DNA from: Bacteroidales bacterium
GTDB lineage: Bacteria > Bacteroidota > Bacteroidia > Bacteroidales > Tenuifilaceae
Direction: 5' to 3'
Assembly: GCA_008933525.1 (NCBI GenBank)
Contig: WBUV01000183.1
Span: 1-6,594, forward strand
DNA: 6,594 bases
Part shown: one piece after another, positions 1 to 6,296 of the stretch
How positions within the stretch are numbered: the first letter of the stretch is position 1
Layout: each line of letters opens with the position of its first letter
Notes under the pieces: generated by a model
The model's database searches: none
What the model was told of the DNA's origin: nothing
The model's input: only the letters and a program-made list of their open reading frames with translations
Made by a program: the position numbers and the translations under genes

Positions 1-2
1 CT

Positions 3-140
3 ACTGTAGGGTTTAGCTGGGGAATTGGAATTAAAATCTCTAAGTTCCACATCAACTATAGCAGATCAAACTTCCACATAGCAGGATCAACAAACCACTT
101 CGCAATATCAACAGACCTCGATAATTTCTTCAAGCGGTAA
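3..140 (+). CDS. porQ: C-terminal fragment of a PorQ-type type IX secretion system protein (5' end outside window)
   Basis: The reading frame is open from the left edge and gives 45 residues ending at a TAA at 138-140. The fragment starts TVGFSWGIGIKISKF and ends DLDNFFKR. It contains alternating polar and hydrophobic stretches like the last strands of an outer-membrane beta-barrel, followed by a short polar tail. The pattern GFSWGIGIKISKFHINY, then HIAGSTNHFAIST, resembles the end of PorQ as I remember it. PorQ is an outer-membrane barrel of the type IX secretion attachment complex, which works with PorU, PorV and PorZ at the cell surface. The position directly upstream of cmk and near ispH supports the call, because porQ-cmk-ispH is the order in Porphyromonas gingivalis. 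Only the end of the gene is visible, so another barrel of the PorV/PorQ kind cannot be excluded. Confidence 0.72.
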   Translation, partial: TVGFSWGIGIKISKFHINYSRSNFHIAGSTNHFAISTDLDNFFKR

Positions 141-152
141 TTGTTATTACCC

Positions 153-182
153 TTTATCATTTAATCCTTTTTGGTACTTTTG
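153..182 (+). promoter_or_regulatory. Bacteroidota-type promoter before cmk
   Basis: TACTTTTG at 175-182 is a perfect match to the Bacteroidota -7 consensus TAnnTTTG. A poor -33 candidate, TTTA at 153-156 (one base off TTTG), lies 18 nt upstream. Transcription would begin a few bases after 182, leaving a very short leader before the ATG codons at 195 and 201. The -7 match is direct; the -33 assignment and activity are inference. Confidence 0.55.
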
Positions 183-194
183 CATAGTAAAAAA

Positions 195-890
195 ATGCAA
201 ATGGAAAAGAAGATTGTTATAGCTATTGATGGATTCTCATCGTGTGGAAAAAGCACATTCGCAAAGCAAATTGCAAAAAAACTAAACTATCTTTTCATTG
301 ATAGTGGCGCAATGTATCGGGCCGTTACTCTGGCTTTCATTCAACATAACATTATTGAAAATGGGAAAGTTAATGCTGATCAATACATGGCAACACTTTC
401 GAAAATCGATATTGGGTTTGCTTTTAATGAGGCTAAAGGATTATTTGAAGTAACCTTGGACGGAAAGGTTGTTGAAAATGAGATTAGGAAACCAGAAGTA
501 GCGAATTTGGTTAGTGTTGTTGCAGCAATACCTGAGGTTCGCGAACGCATGGTTGAACTACAACGAAAGCTTGGCGAAAACAAAGGAATAGTTATGGATG
601 GTCGCGATATTGGCACTGTGGTTTTCCCCAATGCGGAATTAAAAATATTTATGACCGCCGACCCAGTAATCCGTGCAGAACGTCGCCTAAAGGAACTTAT
701 TGAAAAAGGTATCAACATAACTCTTGAGGAAGTTTTAGCCAACATCAAAGAGCGCGACCATTTAGATCAAACCCGCGATGTATCGCCATTACAAAAAGCT
801 CACGATGCAATTATTTTGGACAACAGCCATATGACTGTTCAGGAGCAGATGAATTGGGTAGAAAATTTAGTTCAAGAAAGAATTCGCTAA
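195..890 (+). CDS. cmk: Cytidylate kinase (CMP/dCMP kinase)
   Basis: Cytosolic kinase that phosphorylates CMP and dCMP with ATP, feeding CTP and dCTP synthesis. Counting from the ATG at 201 (229 aa), the P-loop GFSSCGKST lies at 11-19, the CMP-binding DSGAMYR at 34-40, the core motif DGRDIGT at 133-139, the LID-type arginines RAERR at 158-162, ERD at 184-186 and R192-D193 after it. These are all in the order of the family, and the length is normal (E. coli Cmk is about 227 aa). Two ATGs, 195 and 201, are both possible; 201 starts right at the conserved MEKKIVIAIDG and may be the true one. A TTG-initiated extension to 171 is in frame but overlaps the -7 element at 175-182, so it is unlikely. 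No Shine-Dalgarno is seen. The gene follows porQ and opens the run of same-strand genes. Confidence 0.95.
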   Translation: MQMEKKIVIAIDGFSSCGKSTFAKQIAKKLNYLFIDSGAMYRAVTLAFIQHNIIENGKVNADQYMATLSKIDIGFAFNEAKGLFEVTLDGKVVENEIRKPEVANLVSVVAAIPEVRERMVELQRKLGENKGIVMDGRDIGTVVFPNAELKIFMTADPVIRAERRLKELIEKGINITLEEVLANIKERDHLDQTRDVSPLQKAHDAIILDNSHMTVQEQMNWVENLVQERIR

Positions 891-936
891 ACTTTAGGAG
901 CTGCATTTTGTTTCCTCAAGTGAATAAAACTATCCA

Positions 937-1728
937 ATGAAAAAAACAGACTTCATAGTTTCTAAAATGGACTGTCCCTGCGAAGAGCAGATTATTAGGA
1001 TGGCTCTGGATGGTATTGAGAGAATAGCAAAACTCGAATTTGATATACCTAACCGTAAACTTGTGGTTTACCACACAGCAGAGGATTCTGTCATTGAAGC
1101 CAAACTTAAATCGCTCAACCTTGGGGCAAACCTTGTATCAACAGTTGAAGCCGATGCTGAAAAAGTGTCCGACGATTTGAACCAAAGGAGAATTCTTTGG
1201 GTTGTCCTGGCAATAAACTTTGGGTTTTTCCTACTTGAGTTGATTTATGGGATTATTGCAAAATCAGTTGGTTTACTTGGCGATAGCGTTGATATGCTTG
1301 CCGATGCTCTAGTGTATGGCCTTAGTCTCATGGCTGTTGCAGGAACTGTTGCTTTAAAGAAACGGGTTGCTGGCATTGCAGGATACTTTCAGTTAACATT
1401 GGCAATACTGGGTTTTGCAGAGGTTATTAGGCGATTCTTGGGAGTTGAGCAGATGCCAAGCTTTACTACAATGATCGTAATTTCATCGATGGCTCTTGTT
1501 GGTAACGCTTTAAGCCTCTTCTTTTTGCAGAAAGCAAGAAGTAGCGATGTGCATATTAAGGCTAGTATGATATTTACATCTAACGATATTATTGTAAATT
1601 TAGGAGTTATAATAGCAGGTGTACTTGTGAATTGGCTAAACACAAACATTCCTGACCTTGTAGTAGGAACAGTAGCCTTTAGTTTTGTGCTAATAGGTTC
1701 ATTCAGAATTCTTAAATTGTCCAAATAG
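937..1728 (+). CDS. HMA-CDF fusion: cation diffusion facilitator-like metal transporter with N-terminal metal-binding domain
   Basis: Predicted inner-membrane heavy-metal exporter, 263 aa. Residues 1-72 look like a ferredoxin-fold HMA domain, with MDCPCEE at 11-17 where classical HMA domains have MxCxxC. Six hydrophobic segments follow at about 86-108, 109-136, 143-165, 176-198, 205-232 and 238-258, matching the six-helix CDF core. TM2 carries GDSVDMLADALVYG (115-128), the CDF signature, giving D119xxxD123. In TM5 the usual HxxxD appears as F213xxxD217. The protein ends five residues after TM6, so the normal cytoplasmic C-terminal CDF domain is missing and the N-terminal HMA-like domain may play that part. 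ATG 937 is the only start after an in-frame TAA at 925-927. The gene lies 46 nt after cmk, and its stop is 2 nt before ispH, so it is almost certainly cotranscribed with ispH. Family assignment is firm; the metal is unknown. Confidence 0.85.
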   Translation: MKKTDFIVSKMDCPCEEQIIRMALDGIERIAKLEFDIPNRKLVVYHTAEDSVIEAKLKSLNLGANLVSTVEADAEKVSDDLNQRRILWVVLAINFGFFLLELIYGIIAKSVGLLGDSVDMLADALVYGLSLMAVAGTVALKKRVAGIAGYFQLTLAILGFAEVIRRFLGVEQMPSFTTMIVISSMALVGNALSLFFLQKARSSDVHIKASMIFTSNDIIVNLGVIIAGVLVNWLNTNIPDLVVGTVAFSFVLIGSFRILKLSK

Positions 1729-1730
1729 CT

Positions 1731-2618
1731 ATGAAGATAGAAATTGATAATCGTTCAGGATTCTGCTTTGGCGTGGTAAAGGCTATACAAACCGCTGAAA
1801 AAAACATTGAAAATCGCAATGAACTTTACTGCCTGGGCGATATTGTTCATAACGAACAGGAAGTCGCAAGACTTGAGAAATTGGGGCTTAAAGTTATATC
1901 GCACAATCAACTCAACGAGTTAAAGGGTAAACGAGTGCTTATTAGGGCGCACGGCGAGCCACCTTCAACTTACAGCAATGCAAAGGAAAATGGTATCGAA
2001 ATAATTGATGCAACTTGCCCTGTTGTTCTCAAATTACAGCAACGTGTTCAGAAAGCATGGCAGGAAATGAAAGCTGTAAACGGAACCGTTATTATCTATG
2101 GGAAAAAGGGACATGCCGAGGTTGTTGGGCTAGTTGGTCAAACCAATGGTGAGGCCGTTGTCGTAGAAAATATTGACGATTTAGATGGGCTAAATTTTTC
2201 TGCACCTATTGTTATCTTTTCGCAAACAACAAAGGAACCAGACATTTTTGCTAAGATTATTGATGAGATAAAAGCCCGAATGGGTCACAACTTCAAAAAT
2301 ACAGATGTACCTTTAAAGGTTAACAATACCATTTGCGGACAGGTGGCCAACCGCAAAAAGGAACTTGCCAGTTTTGCCGCTAAGCACGATGTTATAATCT
2401 TTGTAAGCGGTGTTAAAAGTTCCAACGGCAAAATGCTTTTTGATGCTTGTAAGCAAGCCAACTCAAAATCTCACTTTGTTTCGTCGCCAGAAGAATTAAA
2501 GTCTGAGTGGTTTATTGGCGCCGAAAGCGTTGGGATTGGAGGTGCAACATCAACACCTCAATGGTTAATGGAGAGCGTGGCAAAACGGATTGATGAATTA
2601 GATATCAACAAAAAGTAA
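1731..2618 (+). CDS. ispH: 4-hydroxy-3-methylbut-2-enyl diphosphate reductase (IspH/LytB)
   Basis: Last enzyme of the MEP isoprenoid pathway: it reduces HMBPP to IPP and DMAPP using an oxygen-sensitive iron-sulfur cluster, in the cytosol. All three cluster cysteines are present: C12 (SGFCFGV), C96 (DATCP) and C202 (NTICGQ). Substrate-pocket residues are also visible: H40 (VHN), H74 (RAHGEPP), H128 and E130 (KGHAEV), T166-T167 (SQTT), S230-S231-N232 and S274 (TSTP). The length of 295 aa is that of a single-domain IspH, without the RpsA fusion found in some other bacteria. The ATG at 1731 begins just before the N-terminal strand and follows the transporter stop by 2 nt, which suggests translational coupling. 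It sits two genes after porQ, as ispH does in other Bacteroidales apart from the extra transporter gene. Confidence 0.97.
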   Translation: MKIEIDNRSGFCFGVVKAIQTAEKNIENRNELYCLGDIVHNEQEVARLEKLGLKVISHNQLNELKGKRVLIRAHGEPPSTYSNAKENGIEIIDATCPVVLKLQQRVQKAWQEMKAVNGTVIIYGKKGHAEVVGLVGQTNGEAVVVENIDDLDGLNFSAPIVIFSQTTKEPDIFAKIIDEIKARMGHNFKNTDVPLKVNNTICGQVANRKKELASFAAKHDVIIFVSGVKSSNGKMLFDACKQANSKSHFVSSPEELKSEWFIGAESVGIGGATSTPQWLMESVAKRIDELDINKK

Positions 2619-2651
2619 GCAAATTGCTTAATTAAAAAGTAAACTAGTTTA
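2616..2651. repeat. Two short perfect dyads at the ispH end and in the ispH-marC gap
   Basis: TAAGCAA-A-TTGCTTA (2616-2630) is a perfect 7-bp inverted repeat with one central base; it begins at the ispH stop codon. Ten bases further on, TAAACTAGTTTA (2640-2651) is a perfect 12-bp palindrome. Neither is followed by a T-run, and the possible RNA stems are short and AU-rich, so they are poor terminators. They could be a regulator site before marC or chance in AT-rich DNA. Confidence 0.3.
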
Positions 2652-2663
2652 AAATATTGGCAT

Positions 2664-3248
2664 ATGGGCAACTTTAACATTACCGAAATAGCCAGCGCAT
2701 TTGTTGTGCTATTCGCAATTATTGATATCCTGGGTGCAATTCCAGTTCTTTTAAGTTTGAAAAACAAGCAACAGCATTTTGATGCGGCCAAGGCTTGTCT
2801 TGTATCATTTCTGATGTTTATTCTATTTTTCTTTGCAGGACGGAGTTTGCTCGCCCTTTTCAATATCGATGTGGCATCATTCGCTTTGGCTGGTTCGTTT
2901 GTAATATTTGTGCTGGCATTAGAGATGATTTTGGGTATAGATATCATTAAAAATGAAGGAAATAACCCAACGGCAACCATTGTTCCTATTGCCTTTCCTT
3001 TGATTGCAGGGCCAGGTGCTTTAACAACATTCTTGTCGTTACGTGCAGAATATCATATGGTTAATAATATTACTGGGTTACTACTGAACCTTATCATTGT
3101 TTATTTCATACTGCGATATGTAGATAAAGTTGAGCGTATTTTGGGTAGTTCCGTGATTTTTATCCTACGCAAGTTCTTTGGCGTTATGCTTCTTGCAATT
3201 GCGGTTAAGATGTTTGCCACGAATTTTAAAATAATTATTGCTCAGTAA
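2664..3248 (+). CDS. MarC family integral membrane protein
   Basis: A 194-aa, very hydrophobic inner-membrane protein of the MarC (UPF0056) family. The family hallmarks are visible in order: FAIIDILGAIPVLLSL at 17-32, the segment around GRSLLALFNIDVASFALAG at 59-77, ALEMILG at 85-91 and FPLIAGPGALTT at 111-122. Six membrane segments can be placed at about 8-31, 43-65, 70-93, 105-125, 136-152 and 168-186. The length is normal for the family. MarC was named for the multiple-antibiotic-resistance locus of E. coli, but its part in resistance was not upheld and the family has no established function, so transport of a small molecule is only a guess. The ATG at 2664 directly precedes the first conserved helix. 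It lies 45 nt after ispH and 31 nt before the next gene, probably in the same transcript. Confidence 0.9.
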   Translation: MGNFNITEIASAFVVLFAIIDILGAIPVLLSLKNKQQHFDAAKACLVSFLMFILFFFAGRSLLALFNIDVASFALAGSFVIFVLALEMILGIDIIKNEGNNPTATIVPIAFPLIAGPGALTTFLSLRAEYHMVNNITGLLLNLIIVYFILRYVDKVERILGSSVIFILRKFFGVMLLAIAVKMFATNFKIIIAQ

Positions 3249-3279
3249 GATTTTCTGGAGTTATAAAATAATTAAGGGT

Positions 3280-3750
3280 ATGGATGCAGTTGAAATTATT
3301 AAATTGATGGTAGCCCCAGCAGTTATGGTAAACTGTTGTGGCTTGTTTTTGCTAGGTATGAACAACAAATACTCAGTAGTGGTAGGTAGAATTAGAACCT
3401 TGGATGAGGAGAAACGAAAACTAAAATTGGCTGAACATTCTGGAAATATATCGGAGCACGATTCAAACCGACTTTCAAGCATTAATCTTCAAACAGGAAA
3501 ATTAACCTACAGGGTAAAATTGGTTCGTAACGCAGTAATATCGTACACTCTTGCGGTTGCTTTCTTTGTTCTAAACTGCATATCCATTGGCCTTAGCGAA
3601 CTATACAACTTAAGCAGTTCTATGTCGTCGCTATCGGTTATTCTATTCTTTATTGGGTTGATATTTGTTTTTCTAGGCGTTGGCTTCGCCACAAAAGAGG
3701 TAATTAAGGGCTATGAAATTGTGAAGATTGAAGTTGCCGATTTGCAATAA
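3280..3750 (+). CDS. DUF2721 family small membrane protein, function unknown
   Basis: A 156-aa protein with MVAPAVMVNCCGLFLLGMNN at 10-29, the N-terminal signature of the DUF2721 family as I recall it, then YSVVVGRIRTLDEE (31-44) and a charged, probably helical stretch to about residue 80. Hydrophobic segments lie at about 8-27, 84-105 and 116-137, giving three membrane helices with a cytoplasmic-type charged loop between the first two. A conserved pair of cysteines, C19-C20, falls inside the first helix. No catalytic motif is visible, and no function is established for the family. I chose the ATG at 3280; an in-frame TTG at 3238 would overlap the end of marC and add 14 residues (LSKIFWSYKIIKG region) that are not part of the family signature. 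It sits between marC and priA on the same strand. Confidence 0.82.
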   Translation: MDAVEIIKLMVAPAVMVNCCGLFLLGMNNKYSVVVGRIRTLDEEKRKLKLAEHSGNISEHDSNRLSSINLQTGKLTYRVKLVRNAVISYTLAVAFFVLNCISIGLSELYNLSSSMSSLSVILFFIGLIFVFLGVGFATKEVIKGYEIVKIEVADLQ

Positions 3751-3805
3751 CTAAACCTATCATTAACTAAAATCTCTATCTTAGCATCACTTTAGACTTT
3801 ACTCT

Positions 3806-6277
3806 ATGCCCGAGAATTGGTTTGTTGATGTAATTCTTCCGCTTGCATTACCCAAAACCTACACCTATTCTATTCCCACTAATTTGGTTGGAGAGGTAAA
3901 CGTTGGGATGCGGGTTATAGTATCGTTCGGAAAGAAGAAACTATACGCGGCATTAGTCTATAGAGTACATCAGCAAGCTCCTGAAAAGTATCAAACTAAA
4001 GATATTCTCCAGCTAATTGACGAAGCGCCAATTGTTTTACCCACTCAACTAAAATTCTGGGAGTGGATTGCCGATTACTACATGTGCACGCTTGGCGAGG
4101 TGATGAAAGCCGCATTGCCCTCGGCTTTGAAAATGGAGAGCGATACATATATTGGAAGAACTGAACTTGAGGATATCGACCTAACCGATAACGAGCAAAT
4201 CATATTACACCTTCTCGATAGCAAGAAAAAACTCACCATTCAGGATATTGTAGCCAAGGTGGATTTTAAAAATCCAATGGGTGTAATAAAATCACTGTTG
4301 AATAAGCAGGCAATTAGCATTAACGAGGAGATTGAGAACGACTATCAACCCAAGGTTGAATACTTTATTTCGCTATCGCAGGAGTACAGGACAAACGATG
4401 CATTAAACACCCTGCTTGAGGGGATGAAACGTGCGCCTGCTCAGCAAAAACTTATTCTTGCATTACTCTCGCTGGCCGATAATCCCAAGGAAATGCTAAA
4501 CTTTAGGATTTCTAAAAAACTGATTCAGGAAAGGGTTGATGTGAGCACTGGCGTTTTAACTGCACTCATTCAAAAAGGAGTTTTGGTACAGGAAGAGCAA
4601 ACGGTTTCAAGGCTAACGACTAGTAACGATGATACTTTTCGCCCAGCCACGTTGAACGAAACTCAAAAAGAAGCATTTCTGAAAATTCAGGAGATGTTTC
4701 AAACACAGAATGTTGCGTTGCTTCATGGTGTAACATCGAGTGGTAAAACGGAGGTTTACATCCATCTAATTCAGGATGCAATAAATAAGGGTCAACAAGT
4801 TCTGTATCTTTTGCCCGAAATTGCGCTTACGGCGCAAATTATCAATAGGCTCAGGAAGATTTTTGGCAACAGGGTTGGTGTATATCACTCAAAATTTAAC
4901 GATTCGCAACGTGTTGAGGTTTATAATGGCGTTCTGGCAACAGACGCTAACCTCGCAAACTTCGATATAATTCTTGGTGTGCGTTCATCGGTCTTTCTGC
5001 CATACCGTAACTTAGGGTTGATTATTGTTGACGAGGAGCACGAGAACACCTATAAGCAGTACAATCCCGCACCGCGATACAATGCACGTGATGCGGCTAT
5101 TGTGCTGGCTTCAATTCATAATGCCAAGGTTCTACTTGGAACAGCAACGCCATCCATTGAAACATACTTCAATGCTCGCACAAGTAAGTATGGTTTAGTG
5201 GAATTATCGGAACGTTACTTGGGAATGGAACTGCCCGAGATTAAAGTTGTTGATGTTCGCGATGCCAGAAAGCGTAAGCAGATGAAATCGCATTTCAGCG
5301 ATGTGCTGCTGAGAGAGATTGACGTGGCTCTATCCAATAACGAACAGGTAATTCTGTTTCAGAACCGACGAGGCTTTGCTCCATTCATAGAATGTGGCGA
5401 ATGTGCTTGGGTTCCGCATTGTGAGCATTGCGATGTTACTTTAACCTACCATAAATCAACAAACCAGTTGGTATGCCATTACTGCGGATACTCGTACCAG
5501 CAACCTCACGAGTGTTTAGCTTGTGGTAGTGGCAATCTTCAACCCAAAGGGTTTGGAACAGAGAAAGTGGAGGATGAACTTAGCATCTTCTTTCCTAACG
5601 CTGTAATTGAACGTGTGGATTTAGACTCAACCCGCTCCCGCACAGCATATGAGCGAATTATTGGCGATTTTGAATCAGGGCATATCAATATCCTTATCGG
5701 AACGCAGATGATTACAAAGGGACTGGATTTCGACAGGGTTAGCCTGGTTGGCATTTTGAATGCCGATAATATGCTAAACTTTCCAGATTTCAGAGCGTTT
5801 GAGCGAAGTTACCAATTGATGTCGCAAGTAAGTGGACGTGCTGGTCGAAAAGGTCGAAAAGGTTTGGTGATTATGCAAACTGCACAGCCAGAGCATCCTG
5901 TAATAAAACAAATTATCCAGCACGATTACTTGGAACATTACGCATCACAAATCGAAGAACGAAAGAACTTTCGTTATCCACCATTTTACAGATTAATTAG
6001 TATATCATTAAAGCATAAGGATAAAGAATTACTAAACCAAGTATCGACCTTTCTGGCGAATGGGTTAAAACACAATTTGGGTGAGAATGTGCTCGGTCCT
6101 GAATCACCATTGGTTGGAAGAGTCCAAGGTTTATTTATAATGAATATCCTTGTAAAAGTAAGCCGAGAGCAACCATTGTTGCGAATAAAAGAGTTAATTT
6201 TTTATTACATTAATGGATTAAAACAACGCAAAGAGCTGTACGCACTTGTTGTATCGATAGATGTAGATCCACAGTAG
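3806..6277 (+). CDS. priA: Primosomal protein N', PriA replication restart helicase
   Basis: Superfamily 2 DNA helicase that recognises stalled or repaired forks and starts reloading of the replicative helicase. The 823-aa protein is complete. Residues 1-105 form the 3'-end-binding domain (FVDVILPLALPKTYTYSIP at the start). A winged-helix region follows at about 125-270. The helicase core has Walker A GVTSSGKTEVY (308-318), DEEH (409-412), GTATPS (445-450), QNRRGFAP (519-526), GTQMITKGLDF (632-642) and QVSGRAGR (674-681). Eight zinc-ligand cysteines interrupt it: C530, C533, C539, C542, C557, C560, C570 and C573. The C-terminal domain ends in the expected VSIDVDPQ. It is about 90 residues longer than E. 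coli PriA (732 aa); the extra length seems to lie mostly in the 125-270 region, which I believe is usual in Bacteroidota. The ATG at 3806 fits the domain start and lies 55 nt after the upstream gene. Confidence 0.98.
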   Translation: MPENWFVDVILPLALPKTYTYSIPTNLVGEVNVGMRVIVSFGKKKLYAALVYRVHQQAPEKYQTKDILQLIDEAPIVLPTQLKFWEWIADYYMCTLGEVMKAALPSALKMESDTYIGRTELEDIDLTDNEQIILHLLDSKKKLTIQDIVAKVDFKNPMGVIKSLLNKQAISINEEIENDYQPKVEYFISLSQEYRTNDALNTLLEGMKRAPAQQKLILALLSLADNPKEMLNFRISKKLIQERVDVSTGVLTALIQKGVLVQEEQTVSRLTTSNDDTFRPATLNETQKEAFLKIQEMFQTQNVALLHGVTSSGKTEVYIHLIQDAINKGQQVLYLLPEIALTAQIINRLRKIFGNRVGVYHSKFNDSQRVEVYNGVLATDANLANFDIILGVRSSVFLPYRNLGLIIVDEEHENTYKQYNPAPRYNARDAAIVLASIHNAKVLLGTATPSIETYFNARTSKYGLVELSERYLGMELPEIKVVDVRDARKRKQMKSHFSDVLLREIDVALSNNEQVILFQNRRGFAPFIECGECAWVPHCEHCDVTLTYHKSTNQLVCHYCGYSYQQPHECLACGSGNLQPKGFGTEKVEDELSIFFPNAVIERVDLDSTRSRTAYERIIGDFESGHINILIGTQMITKGLDFDRVSLVGILNADNMLNFPDFRAFERSYQLMSQVSGRAGRKGRKGLVIMQTAQPEHPVIKQIIQHDYLEHYASQIEERKNFRYPPFYRLISISLKHKDKELLNQVSTFLANGLKHNLGENVLGPESPLVGRVQGLFIMNILVKVSREQPLLRIKELIFYYINGLKQRKELYALVVSIDVDPQ

Positions 6278-6296
6278 CAAACTAGAATGAAGTATA

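Noticed and set aside
21..98. Loosely similar TTCCACAT-containing segments near the left edge.
   Set aside because: They are within the porQ end and fit repeated beta-strand coding; matches are too short and imperfect to be a DNA repeat.
903..910. GCATTTTG in the cmk-transporter gap as a possible -7 element.
   Set aside because: The TA of the consensus is missing and no -33 element is seen.
1389..1724. Minus-strand open frame of 111 codons opposite the transporter gene, and similar ones opposite cmk, DUF2721 and priA.
   Set aside because: They mirror strongly supported + strand genes, show no recognisable domain, and their composition fits antisense shadows.
2539..2559. Inverted repeat GAGGTG ... 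CACCTC with a 9-nt loop.
   Set aside because: It lies within the conserved ispH codons for the GGATSTPQW motif, has no T-run and is far from the gene end; coding constraint explains it.
3777..3784. TATCTTAG before priA as a possible -7 element.
   Set aside because: One base off TAnnTTTG, and no -33 TTTG at a suitable distance; too weak to call.
5843..5863. Tandem 9-bp repeat (GGTCGAAAA twice, then GGT) inside priA, coding GRKGRKG after the SGRAGR motif.
   Set aside because: The protein length at this point is the same as in other PriA sequences, so it is a normal basic stretch rather than a repeat expansion.
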